Source of the DNA: Bog-473 sp963741995
Lineage (GTDB): Bacteria > Actinomycetota > Acidimicrobiia > Acidimicrobiales > RAAP-2
Assembly (NCBI GenBank): GCA_963741995.1
Contig: CAVUKI010000001.1
Location: 1,054,001-1,118,000, forward strand
Reading direction: 5' to 3'
DNA length: 64,000 bases
Shown here: one piece after another, positions 29,301-37,692 of the stretch
Layout of the letters: every line of letters begins with the position of its first letter
How positions within the stretch are numbered: position 1 is the stretch's first letter
Translations under genes and position numbers: made by a program
The notes under the pieces: model-generated
The model's database searches: none
Told to the model about the DNA's origin: nothing
Seen by the model: only the letters and a program-made list of their open reading frames with translations

Positions 29301-29356
29301 CTTGAGTTGTCAGTAGCTCAAGACCATCTCACGAATCTCATCGCGCCACCTCCTTT
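29301..29356 (-). promoter_or_regulatory. Leader peptide frame MRFVRWS with hairpin, upstream of MFS gene
   Basis: AAAGGAGG (minus strand, 29356-29349) is spaced 7 bases from ATG at 29341, which opens a seven-codon frame ending with TGA at 29318-29320. The stop codon is inside a hairpin, CTTGAG (29322-29317) with CTCAAG (29306-29301) around a 10-base loop. A perfect ribosome binding site on a tiny frame followed by a hairpin is the layout of translational or transcriptional attenuators of drug-resistance genes. No run of T follows the hairpin, so a pairing switch seems more likely than termination. Confidence 0.45.
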
Positions 29357-29381
29357 GCACGTCGGTACCGGCTAAAGGGGT

Positions 29382-29466
29382 AGGAGAGCGAACAACCGTG
29401 GTACCGGTGCTCTCCTCCCCGCGCACAAGTTTCGCCCAAATTCGCAACCGTCCTGCAACCAGTCAA
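29382..29466 (-). promoter_or_regulatory. Promoter-like element and 8-bp inverted repeat upstream of the leader frame
   Basis: Minus strand: TTGACT (29466-29461), a 17-base spacer, GAATTT (29443-29438). Between it and the leader frame lie AGGAGAGC and GCTCTCCT arms at 29409-29416 and 29382-29389, an 8-bp perfect stem with a 19-base loop. The arms could be an RNA structure or a repressor site. Confidence 0.4.
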
Positions 29467-30077
29467 AACCCTGTCACCAGGTGAATTGGTTCGCTCGGTT
29501 GCAAAAATGGGCTCTTTTACGAACGGAATTGGCGTTCGTCACAACGCCTTGACCCACAACTTGTCCACAAAATTTTTTTGCGGATCGAGCCTTTTCGCGG
29601 TCGAAAACGACTGTTGGGACGCCACTGATGAAGTTACATTCGTGTGCTTTGCGGGTGGCGAAAACGAGCTGACCCTCGTCGGGGATCGAGCCGGCTGGAG
29701 GCCACCCGCGGCGGGTTCCCTCGAGCCGGCGGGCCGGCAGGCCGACGCGTGCACTGCCCCTCCGAATTCGGACCGTGCAGAAACTGTCCCTGCAGAGGTT
29801 GCGGCACGTTGCCGGCCCGGCCGTCTGGCGCGCCCGTCTCAGGGAAGGGGCGCCCCCGGCCAGGCGAACCGTGAAGGACAACGGACGGACAACGGAGACA
29901 ACGGACGGACAACGCACGTCTGACCACGGCCGGGTCGGCGCGGCCTCGTCGTTGTGCCCGATCCGTGTCGAGCGGTCTGCGTCATTCGAATCGCGTCATT
30001 TCGGGTGTGACGCGGTGCGGAAACCCCTTCCCGACTGGGGTACCAACGCCTGGTGGCTCGTTGCAGGACGCCGGGGC
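29467..30077. other. Gene-free stretch with a single DnaA-box-like site and a short direct repeat
   Basis: No convincing gene. TTGTCCACA at 29561-29569 matches a high-affinity actinobacterial DnaA box, next to an AT-rich AAAATTTTTTTG, but no other box is nearby. An 18-base direct repeat (GACAACGGACGGACAACG) occurs at 29877-29894 and 29897-29914. The remainder is GC-rich spacer downstream of the sulfate transporter genes. Confidence 0.5.
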
Positions 30078-31070
30078 TCAGGCGCTGAGGATGGGGTGGC
30101 TGTGCTCCGACGTGTCGGCGGCGTCGGATCGCGCCACCCAGACCCGTTGCCCCGCCTGCAGCCCGAGCTCCGCCGCGCTGCCCCGGCTGAGCTGGACCCA
30201 ACAGGTGTCGTCATGGGCGAGGTCGACGTCCACCTTCACCTCGAACCCGAGATGGGTGACGCGCGCCACGGTGCCCTCCACCGCGGTCGCGCTCGGCTTG
30301 CCGTCGGCGACCGGGTGCACGACGAGGTCGTGCGGGCGCACCCACTGCCCGCCGAGCCGGGTCGCCGAGCCCAGGAAGGTCAGGACGAACTCGTTGGCCG
30401 GGTGGTCGTACATGTCCGCCGGCGCGCCCACCTGCTCCAGGTGGCCGTGGTTGACGATGGCCAGGCGGTCGGCCACCTCCATGGCCTCCTCCTGGTCGTG
30501 GGTGACCAGCACCGTCGTCACCGGCAGCGTGGCGTGCAGGTCGCGCAGCCACAGGCGCAGCTGGGTCCGCACCTGCGCGTCGAGCGCGCCGAAGGGCTCG
30601 TCGAGCAGCAGCACCTTGGGCTCGATGGCCAGCGCCCGGGCCAGGGCCATGCGCTGGCGCTGGCCACCCGAGAGCTGGGACGGGTAGCGCTCGCCGAGGT
30701 GGGCCAGTCCGACCAGCTCGAGCAGCTCGTCGACGCGCGCCTTGATCTCGGCTTTGGGGCGGTGGCGGATCTCGAGCCCGAAGGCCACGTTGCGCCGGAC
30801 CGTGAGATGGCGGAATGGCGCGTAATGCTGGAAGCAGAAGCCGACACCGCGGCTGCGCGCCGGCGTGTTGGTCAGGTCCGCTCCCTCAATGCGGACGATG
30901 CCACTGTCGGCCGTGTCGAGGCCGGCGATGATGCGCAGCAGCGTCGACTTGCCGCCGCCGCTCGGGCCGAGCAGCGCCGTCAGGGAGCCCGTCGGCACCT
31001 CCAGCGAGACGTCGTCGAGCGCGATGGCGTCGCCGAAGCGCTTCGAGATGGACTCGACCTCGATGCTCAC
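30078..31070 (-). CDS. cysA: Sulfate/thiosulfate ABC transporter ATP-binding protein
   Basis: A 330-residue ATPase that powers sulfate import. Walker A is GPSGGGKST near residue 38, the Q-loop is FQHYAPF, the signature is LSGGQRQRMALARAL, Walker B is VLLLDEPFGALD and the switch His is in VTHDQEEAMEVAD. The FQHYA-F motif and a C-terminal TOBE-like domain (VRPHDLVVHP) are typical of CysA. The start is GTG at 31070, which overlaps the CysW stop by 4 bases (GTGA). It is the last gene of a binding protein-CysT-CysW-CysA operon read right to left. Confidence 0.93.
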   Translation of the reverse strand: MSIEVESISKRFGDAIALDDVSLEVPTGSLTALLGPSGGGKSTLLRIIAGLDTADSGIVRIEGADLTNTPARSRGVGFCFQHYAPFRHLTVRRNVAFGLEIRHRPKAEIKARVDELLELVGLAHLGERYPSQLSGGQRQRMALARALAIEPKVLLLDEPFGALDAQVRTQLRLWLRDLHATLPVTTVLVTHDQEEAMEVADRLAIVNHGHLEQVGAPADMYDHPANEFVLTFLGSATRLGGQWVRPHDLVVHPVADGKPSATAVEGTVARVTHLGFEVKVDVDLAHDDTCWVQLSRGSAAELGLQAGQRVWVARSDAADTSEHSHPILSA

Positions 31071-31888
31071 GTCGCCACCTTGCCGTGCCAGGCGTCCCGG
31101 TTGCGGTCGGTCAGCGTCAGGAGGCTCAGGACGATCAGCGCCGCCAGGCACAGCACGACGGCGCCTACGTACGCGGCCTGAGGCTCGAGGTTGTCGATGC
31201 TCTGAGAGATGAAAATAGTGTAGGTCTGCGTCTTGCCGGCGATGGCGCCCGACACCACGGAGACGGCGCCGAACTCGCCCAGGACGCGGGCGGTGGTCAG
31301 GGTGACGCCGTAGGCCAGGCCCCGGCGGATGCTGGGCAGCGTGATGCGGCGGAAGACCGTGAACGGCCCGGCCCCGAGCGTGCGAGCCGCCTGCTCCTGC
31401 TCGGTCCCGATCTCTTGGAGCACCGGCAGGACCTCGCGCACGACATAGGGCAGTGAGACGGCCGCCGAAGCCATGATGATGCCGGGCACGGAGAAGATCA
31501 CGGTGATGCCGCGTGCGGCGAGCCAGTTTCCCCACCAGCCGGTGTGGCCGTAGACGAGGATCAGCGAGAGGCCGATGATCACGGGGGAGACGGCGAGGGG
31601 GATGTCGATGAGCGCATCGAGCAGCCACGCCCCGGGGAAGCGTTGGCGGGCCAGAATGAGCGACACCCCGACACCGAAGATGGTGTTGAGCGGCACGGCG
31701 ACGGCGACCACGAGCAGCGTGAGCACCAGGGCGTGCAGGCCGTCCGGCGTGGTGAAGGCGTCCCACGCCTTGCCGAGTCCGGGCGAGAAGGCGTGGTAGA
31801 AGACCGCGCCCACCGGCACCACGACGAGCAGCGCCAGATAGGCGAGCACCCCGTAGCGCAGCGGGAGCCGCCAGCGCGAGCCCTTCAT
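31067..31888 (-). CDS. cysW: Sulfate ABC transporter permease CysW
   Basis: A 273-residue inner-membrane permease with six predicted helices, beginning MKGSRWRLPLRYGVLAYLALL. The cytoplasmic EAA-like loop reads EQEQAARTLGAGPFTVFRRITLP, the site contacted by CysA. VLGEFGAVSVVSG further on is a hallmark of the CysW/CysT family. The ATG at 31888 overlaps the CysT stop by 4 bases (ATGA) and its own stop overlaps CysA by 4 bases. A longer frame that appears to fuse it with CysT arises only from the frame break at about 31980. Confidence 0.92.
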   Translation of the reverse strand: MKGSRWRLPLRYGVLAYLALLVVVPVGAVFYHAFSPGLGKAWDAFTTPDGLHALVLTLLVVAVAVPLNTIFGVGVSLILARQRFPGAWLLDALIDIPLAVSPVIIGLSLILVYGHTGWWGNWLAARGITVIFSVPGIIMASAAVSLPYVVREVLPVLQEIGTEQEQAARTLGAGPFTVFRRITLPSIRRGLAYGVTLTTARVLGEFGAVSVVSGAIAGKTQTYTIFISQSIDNLEPQAAYVGAVVLCLAALIVLSLLTLTDRNRDAWHGKVAT

Positions 31889-32809
31889 ATGGTGTCCGGG
31901 ATGTCGAAGCGCCGGCGGAACCACCCGATGACGAGGAGCACCACGAGCGCGATGGACACGAGGACGACGGACACCGCGCTCGGCGCCCGTGAAGTCGTCG
32001 CTCTGGGCCAGCCCGAAGATGTAGGACGAGGCGACCTCGGTCTTGAACGGGAGGTTTCCAGAAATGAGGGCGATCGACCCGAACTCGCCGACGGCCCGGG
32101 CGAAGGCGAGGCCGGCACCCGCCAGCACCGAGGGCAGCACGCTCGGCAGGATGACCCGGATCAACACCTGTCGCCGCGTGGCCCCGAGCGAGGCGGCCGC
32201 GTCCTCGGTCTCGGCATCGAGCTCGGCCAGCACCGGTTGGACACTGCGCACGCAGAAGGGCAGTGTCACGAAGAGCAAGGCGGCGGCGACGCCGAGCCGC
32301 GTGCCGGCCAGGTCGACGTGCAGCGGGCTGTTGACGCCGTAGAGGGTGAGCAGGGTGAGGCCGGCCACCACGGTGGGCAGCGCGAAGGGGAGGTCGATGA
32401 CGGCGCTCACGAGCGACTTGCCGGGGAAGTCGTCGCGCACGAGCACCCAGGAGATGGCCAGGCCGGCGATGGAGTTGACCACCGCCACAATGGCGGAGAG
32501 CACGAGCGTGAGCTCCAGCGCGGAGACCGCCACGGGATTGGTCACCTCGGCCCAGAAGGTGCTCCACCCGCCACTGAACGCCTTGGCGACGACCGCGGCC
32601 AGTGGCAACAGCACCAACAGCGACAGGTAGGTGACGGCCAGCGCGGGACCGCCGACCCGCCCCACCACCCTTCCTGCCGCGGCCAGGGCCGGGGGAGGCG
32701 CCGAGGGGGGACGACGGCGCCGGTGTCCCGGCCCCGGCCGGCGGTCGGCGGGCGCGCCGCCACTCCCTGGCAGACCCAGGTCGTCGACGACGACGCCCGC
32801 ACTACTCAT
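31885..32809 (-). CDS. cysT: Sulfate ABC transporter permease CysT (one-base frameshift in this sequence)
   Basis: Partner permease of CysW, about 307 residues after repair. A Pro/Gly/Arg-rich cytoplasmic head of about 55 residues precedes six helices. The EAA-like loop is TEDAAASLGATRRQVLIRVILP and the family motif AVGEFGSIALISGNLP follows. One extra base near 31979-31985 (revcomp GGCGCCGAGCGCGG) breaks the frame after QSDDFTGA; the other frame supplies the last helix (SAVSVVLVSIALVVLLVIGW) and the normal end FRRRFDIPDTI. The intact C-terminus and the ATGA coupling to CysW argue for a sequence error. ATG 32809 is 6 bases after the binding-protein stop. Confidence 0.9.
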
Positions 32810-32815
32810 TGGTGA

Positions 32816-33859
32816 TTACGAGCTGGCGGTGGAGACGCCGAGGGACTGCTCGATCTTGGCCACGATGCCCGTGGTGGGGTCGAAGAACTTCGTGTTGACC
32901 GAGGTCCACCCGCCGAGCTTGTTGATGGTGAACAGCGTCTTGGGCTTGGGGAAGCTGAACTTGGCCGCCACCGACGGGAGCACGGGGCGGTAGCCCTGCT
33001 TGCCCCACACGGTCTGGCCGGCGGGGGAGAGCAGGTAGGCCAGGAAGGCCTTGGCGGCGGGGCTGGCCGTCTTCGTCACCGCGATCGGGTTCTGGATCAG
33101 GATCGTCTGCGGCGGCGTGATGACGGAGACCGGCTCGCCCTGGCTCTTGGCGTAGAGCCCGTCGTCCTCGTAGTCGAGGAGGACGTCACCTTGTCCCGAC
33201 AGGAAGGTCTGCAGCGCGGCACTGGCGCTGGCCGGCTGGGCCACCGCGTTCTTGAGCAGAGCCGTGAGGTACGACTGCGCCTGCGCCGCTGACTTGCCGA
33301 GCGAGAGCTGGGCGCCGTAGGCCGCCATGAGGTTCCACTTGGCGCTGCCCGAGCTGAAGACGTTGGGCGTGATCACCTTGACGCCCGGCTTCACCAGGTC
33401 GGCCCAGGTGGTGATGTGCTTCGGATTGCCGGGTCGCACGATGAACGAGACGATGGAGTTCGTCACCATGCCCTTGGTCGGCGTGCGGTCCCACGAGCTC
33501 GAGACCAGGCCGGCCTTGACGACCTTGGTCATGTCGGGCGTCAGCGAGAAGTTGACGAGGTCGGCCGGAAGCCCGTCGACCACCGACGTGGCCTGGGTGC
33601 CCGAGGGCCCGAAGGAGGAGGAGACGGTGACCCCCGCGCCGGCCTTCGTCTTGGCGAAAGCGGCGACGAGCGCGCTGTAGGCGGGCTTGGGAGTGGAGTA
33701 GGCCACCAGGCTCACCGAGCCACCGGAGGCCCCGGCCGGGAGGGCACCGAAGGCCAGGCCGCAGAGGGCCAGGGCACCGATGGCGGCGCGGCGGCCGAGC
33801 CGGAGGCGACGGGCGGGGGCGCCCGAGGACGCGTCGGAGTACAGGGGTTTTCTGTGCAT
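32816..33859 (-). CDS. sbp: Sulfate/thiosulfate-binding periplasmic-type protein
   Basis: A 347-residue substrate-binding protein that delivers sulfate to CysTW. The N-terminus has a signal (RRAAIGALALCGLAFGALPAGASG); no lipobox is obvious, though the Cys in ALALCGLA lies in the hydrophobic core. The mature part starts SVSLVAYSTPKPAYSALVAAF and has SFGPSGTQATSVVDGLPADLV, the typical anion-binding segment, later WADLVKPGVKVITPN and GDVLLDYEDD. It is the first gene of the operon; 144 bases separate it from the next gene upstream. No SAM riboswitch or other leader element is evident. Confidence 0.92.
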   Translation of the reverse strand: MHRKPLYSDASSGAPARRLRLGRRAAIGALALCGLAFGALPAGASGGSVSLVAYSTPKPAYSALVAAFAKTKAGAGVTVSSSFGPSGTQATSVVDGLPADLVNFSLTPDMTKVVKAGLVSSSWDRTPTKGMVTNSIVSFIVRPGNPKHITTWADLVKPGVKVITPNVFSSGSAKWNLMAAYGAQLSLGKSAAQAQSYLTALLKNAVAQPASASAALQTFLSGQGDVLLDYEDDGLYAKSQGEPVSVITPPQTILIQNPIAVTKTASPAAKAFLAYLLSPAGQTVWGKQGYRPVLPSVAAKFSFPKPKTLFTINKLGGWTSVNTKFFDPTTGIVAKIEQSLGVSTASS

Positions 33860-34003
33860 CCGAGCAACCTAATACACCTGGGTCGCTAACTCCAGGCGGG
33901 TTGGTCAGGAATTGCTCGAGGCCAGGGTCGGGGAGAACGCCCTGTTCAGAGGGCCAGCAGGGCAGGCTGAAGAGGTCCCGAAGGTGCGTGGCGGGGCGAG
34001 GAC

Positions 34004-34927
34004 TCAGGCCCCGGCGGCCTGGCCTGGCCCGAACGCGGCCTGGCGGCCCTCCCGGGACTCCAGCATGGCCCAGTCGGACCGGGCCACCAGGTCCTCCAGC
34101 GAGGTGCGCTCGCCGCCCTGGCGGGTGGTCCAGCCGCAGCAGACGTCGACCGCGGCGCCGACGAACGCCCGCGTCTCGGTCGCGCCGAGGTGGTCCCGGA
34201 TGCGGCCGGTCAGCGTGGCGCCGTCGGACTCGTCCAGGTGGAGGGTCAGCACCAGGAACTGCGTGCCGCCGATACGGGCCAGCACGTCGGTCTTGCGGAA
34301 CGTCACCGACAAGGCGCGGGCCACGGCTTGCAGCGCGGCGTCACCGGCCTGGTGACCGAGGCGCTCGTTCAGCTCCTGCACGTTGCCGACGTCGACGAAG
34401 AGCGCGTGGACCGGCGCATCCTGGCGGTCGGCGAACTGCAGCAGCTGGGTGCCCGACGCGATGAGCCCACGGCGGTTCTGGAACCCGGTCAGCTCGTCGC
34501 CGCGCGACAGCTGTAGGAGGCGCGCGCTCAGCTCCTCGAGCTCGCGCTCAATGGCGAGGCGCCCGGTCATGTCGTGCAGGATGCAGCACGTCTGCGGCGC
34601 GCCGTCCTCGGCGCGGAACTGCAGCGTCGTCATCTCGATCTCAATGAAGCGGCCGTCGCCCCGCCGCAGGCGGGACACGCCGACGGCCGACCCCGTTCGC
34701 TCCCGTTCGGCCACGGCGATCTGCCAGCGGGGGTCCTCCTGGTCGACCAGCCCGTCGCGCCCGAGGGCGCAGATCTCCTCCGCGCGCATGTCGAGCATGG
34801 CGCAGGCGGCCGGGTTCGCCGCGGTGATCCGGCCGTCCTGGGTGCAGAAGAGCACACCTTCTGCACCCTGCGTGAAGAGGACCCGATACCCGACAAGGCC
34901 GACCGTGTCTGTGTCCTGAGCCACCAT
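34004..34927 (-). CDS. PAS domain protein with degenerate GGDEF domain
   Basis: A 307-residue soluble protein. A PAS domain covers about residues 20-130 (LFCTQDGRITAANPAACAML, then FIEIEMTTLQFRAEDGAPQ). A helical linker leads to a GGDEF domain starting LSRGDELTGFQNRRGL. The signature is GGTQF, not GGDEF, so cyclase activity should be lost. The RxxD product-binding site just before it (RKTDVLARIGG) is kept, which suggests a cyclic-di-GMP receptor. The start is ATG 34927. A long open frame seems to fuse it to the M48 protease upstream, but that results from a frame break in the protease gene. Confidence 0.85.
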   Translation of the reverse strand: MVAQDTDTVGLVGYRVLFTQGAEGVLFCTQDGRITAANPAACAMLDMRAEEICALGRDGLVDQEDPRWQIAVAERERTGSAVGVSRLRRGDGRFIEIEMTTLQFRAEDGAPQTCCILHDMTGRLAIERELEELSARLLQLSRGDELTGFQNRRGLIASGTQLLQFADRQDAPVHALFVDVGNVQELNERLGHQAGDAALQAVARALSVTFRKTDVLARIGGTQFLVLTLHLDESDGATLTGRIRDHLGATETRAFVGAAVDVCCGWTTRQGGERTSLEDLVARSDWAMLESREGRQAAFGPGQAAGA

Positions 34928-35138
34928 GCCGTTTCGTTCCTTTAGGCGATGCTCGACTGCCACCCGGAGCGCGCCGCTCGGCTCACGAGAATACCGAGGA
35001 CCCTGCCTGAACTGCGGTTCTTCACTTGGCGTTGTGACTTTCGGCTCTATTGAGGAAGGGCGCGAACGTGCCGATGTGGCGGGAAGGAGATGGACCGTCC
35101 GGGCCCCGGTTCGTGCCTGGCGCCCGGGTTCGAGGACT

Positions 35139-36164
35139 TCAGAAGAGGTCCCCCGCCTCCCCGTCCTCCTCTTCGGAGCCTGCTCCGGAGTTTTGCCAGC
35201 GCTCCAGCCAGCCGCCGAGCCGCCGGCCGAGATCCTGCACTCCGCCGGCCGTCCGGTCGAGGATCCGCGCGAAGCGCTCGCGGTAGTGGGCCACCGCATC
35301 GTCGAACTCCTGCGAAGGCGGGGGCTCCTCACCGCGGCGGGGGTAGTCGCCGTCGCGGATGCGGTCGTAGGCGCCGGTCTGCACCCATTCATGAGCTCCT
35401 TGACGCGCCGAGCCGCCACGGGGTGGGTGAGGTTGAGCTCGGACCAGAAGCGGGTGTGGCGTGAGAAGAGGTCGTCTTCACCCTCGTAGTCGTTCGCCTG
35501 TTTGAGGAACGCCTCGAAGTTCATGCCCGGGACCGAACCTCCGGCCAGCTCCATCAGCACGCGGCACGGTTGGAGCGGGTCCGCCATCACGAGCGCCGCC
35601 GCCCGGTCGGCGGAGAGCTCGGCGGCCCGCGACCACTCCAGCAGCGTCAGGTACATGGCGCGCACCGGGAGCCCGAGCAGCAACGAGCGCGGGAGCGCGC
35701 CGAGGAGGAATTGGCTCAGGAGGACCAACGCGGTCGTGTAGGTGGAGTGCTCGGAGAGCACGTGCGCCGTCTCGTGGACCAGGACGGTCTCCACCTCCCT
35801 CTCGGGGAAGGAGCGCAGCATGGAGGAGTTCACGATGACGATGGGCTTCTCGGCGCCCATCGTCATGGAGTTGATCTGGGGGTCGTTGACGACGGAGAGG
35901 TCGGGCACCTCGTCGAGGTCGAGGACGCTGCAGCAGCGCACGTAGGTGCCCCAGACCGCGGGCACCTGCTCGGGCCCGAGGCGGATGGCGTTGCCCATCA
36001 CAATCTGGCGCAGGCGCCGCTCGTGGCCCAGGTCCGTCAGTCGCTGGATCACGGTGTCGAGCAGCGGCACCCGTGTGCAGGGCGGAGGTGGCCGCCTTGT
36101 CCGCCGGGTGTTCGTAGGCCTTGGGGCTGATCCGCTCGTAGCTCCGGGCAACTTCTATTGCCAC
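35139..36164 (-). CDS. M48 family metallopeptidase (two one-base frameshifts in this sequence)
   Basis: About 341 residues when three frame segments are joined: 36164 to about 36071 (MAIEVARSYERISPKAYEHP), about 36070 to 35392 (LLDTVIQRL to RVKELM) and about 35390 to 35139 (WVQTGAYDRIRDGDYP to the acidic end). The zinc site is VLVHETAHVLSEHS (HExxH) with the third ligand Glu in AAELSADRAAALV. Two hydrophobic segments (ALVLLSQFLLGALPRSLLLGL) sit between them. This resembles HtpX/Zn-dependent proteases with a C-terminal cytoplasmic extension. The breaks are an extra G in GGG (36070-36072) and a missing G before AATGGG (about 35392), both homopolymer changes. The start is GTG 36164. Confidence 0.85.
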
Positions 36165-36221
36165 TCGCCCCTCCCGTCGCGTGGGTACGACCGAGCCTCT
36201 GTCCGGCCCGCCGAACTCCTC

Positions 36222-37628
36222 CTAGGAAGCCAGCCGGCTGTTGTAGTTCGAAATGGTGCTGGTCACGTTCTGGGCCGCCGACGTGACTGCTGCGGCCGGG
36301 CTGACGCCCTGGGTGTACATGGAGATCTCGGCGTTGAGCACGTCGGTGCGCACGTCGGCGTAGGGGCCGATGACCGAACCCGAGGTAGCGGCCGAGTTCA
36401 CGCCGTTGTTGATCTCGTTGTACGCCACCTTGTAGCCGGGGCTGGTGGCCCACAGGTGCTGGACCGTCGCCGTCTGTGCCGAGGACTTGCGGACGGGGAT
36501 GTAGCCCGTTCCGGCCGCCCACGTGGCCTGGCTCTGCGTGTTCATGAGATACGAGACGAACTGCCACGCCGCCGCCTGTTGGAGCGCGGGGACCTTGTTC
36601 GAGATGTAGACCCCCGAACCCCCGGGCTCGACCCCGCCCTTGACCAAGGAGCTGTAGACCGGGAAGGCGCTGATCCCGAGCTTCACGTTGGCGTACTTCC
36701 CGCTGCCGAGGAGCTGGGTCACCGTGCCCAGGGCGGCCGACGTCTCAATGGTCATGCCGTACTTGCCGCTGCCGATGCCGAGCAGGTTGTCGAATTCGTC
36801 CGGCCCGGTCGAAGGGTTGGTCGTGGCGTCGCCCGAGCGCACCAGCGTGCTCAGCTGGCTGAAGATGGACACGGAGGCCTTGGTGTTGAACGCCGCTTTG
36901 GTGGCGCGCGCCGTGCGCCCGTTGTTGTTGTTGACGAAGAGCTGGTTGGCCGTGGCCAGCCACGTCTCGAGGTGCCAGGGGTCGAGGACCAGGCCCATGC
37001 CGCTGCCCGAGGCCTTGAGCGCCTTGGCGTCGCTCACCATCGCCGCCAGCGTGGCCGGGGGGTCGGCCGGGTTGAGGCCGGCCTTCGTGAAGGCGTTCTG
37101 GTTGAAGTACAGGATCGGTGCGGAGACCGCGAAGGGGAGGGCCCACTGCACCCCGTTCACCTTCCAGTAGGCCAGGGGCCGGGGCAGGTAGTCGCTCGTC
37201 GAGTACTTGGCCGCGTTCATGCAGGACTGCACCGGGAGGAACGAGCCGGTGTCGATGGCGGCCTGCGTGCGCTGGTCCTCGAGCTGGACCACGTCGGGCA
37301 GTTGCCCGTTGGAGAGGCCGGCGAGGTATTTCTGCCAGGTGTCGTCGTACCCGGCCTGGGTCACCAGGGTCACGTGCACCTTGGTCTGGGACGAGTTGAA
37401 CGCGTTGGTGATGCCTTGCAGCACCGTCAGGTTGGCCTCCGACGCCGACTCCCAGAAGGTGATCTGCACCAAGCCCTTGTGGTTGGTCAGGGTCTTGAGA
37501 TTGCAGGAGGGGAGGCTGGCCGCACCGGCTGGGGCGCTCGCGCCGATGGCGGCCGAGGCGGCCGTGCCGCTGAGCGTCGTGACGAAGAGCGCGACGGCGG
37601 CGAATCGGGAAAGACGAAGGGTCCGCAT
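36222..37628 (-). CDS. Extracellular sugar/glycerol-phosphate-binding protein of ABC transporter
   Basis: A 468-residue family 1 solute-binding protein. The signal peptide is at residues 1-36. The mature chain has ITFWESASEANLTVLQGITN, then WQKYLAGLSNGQLPDVVQLED and, near the end, PVRKSSAQTATVQHLW, which together recall UgpB-type proteins. The Cys in PSCNLKT is too far from the signal to be a lipobox. It lies 64 bases downstream of the two permease genes and the ATPase on the same strand. UgpB-like ligands are glycerol-3-phosphate or glycerophosphodiesters, but sugars are equally possible. Confidence 0.87.
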   Translation of the reverse strand: MRTLRLSRFAAVALFVTTLSGTAASAAIGASAPAGAASLPSCNLKTLTNHKGLVQITFWESASEANLTVLQGITNAFNSSQTKVHVTLVTQAGYDDTWQKYLAGLSNGQLPDVVQLEDQRTQAAIDTGSFLPVQSCMNAAKYSTSDYLPRPLAYWKVNGVQWALPFAVSAPILYFNQNAFTKAGLNPADPPATLAAMVSDAKALKASGSGMGLVLDPWHLETWLATANQLFVNNNNGRTARATKAAFNTKASVSIFSQLSTLVRSGDATTNPSTGPDEFDNLLGIGSGKYGMTIETSAALGTVTQLLGSGKYANVKLGISAFPVYSSLVKGGVEPGGSGVYISNKVPALQQAAAWQFVSYLMNTQSQATWAAGTGYIPVRKSSAQTATVQHLWATSPGYKVAYNEINNGVNSAATSGSVIGPYADVRTDVLNAEISMYTQGVSPAAAVTSAAQNVTSTISNYNSRLAS

Positions 37629-37692
37629 GTCAATTGCCTAGCACCCGACCGCACGGGCGCAGCGCCGCCATGCGGCCCTTTTCACGCTCCGA

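Noticed and set aside
29561..29569. TTGTCCACA as part of a replication origin
   Set aside because: It is a single DnaA box; origins have several boxes and usually lie beside dnaA or dnaN, neither of which is present.
29486..29923. A 145-codon plus-strand frame in the gap before the sulfate transporter genes
   Set aside because: Its translation is rich in Arg/Pro/Gly, it contains the 18-base nucleotide repeat, has no ribosome binding site and resembles no family.
30078..32567. A long open frame that would fuse part of CysT, all of CysW's region and CysA into one protein
   Set aside because: Only the last 330 codons are CysA-like; the rest is an out-of-frame translation of cysW/cysT. The GTG at 31070 in a GTGA overlap with the CysW stop is the true CysA start.
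31067..32809. CysT-CysW fusion
   Set aside because: Caused by one extra base near 31980. The other frame supplies the CysT end and an ATGA overlap with CysW.
34004..36151. Apparent M48 peptidase-PAS-GGDEF fusion protein
   Set aside because: The joining segment (about 34930-35390) is low-complexity Arg/Pro/Ser translation. Another frame gives the natural C-terminus of the M48 protein (TGAYDRIRDGDYP to the acidic end), so a frame break created the fusion.
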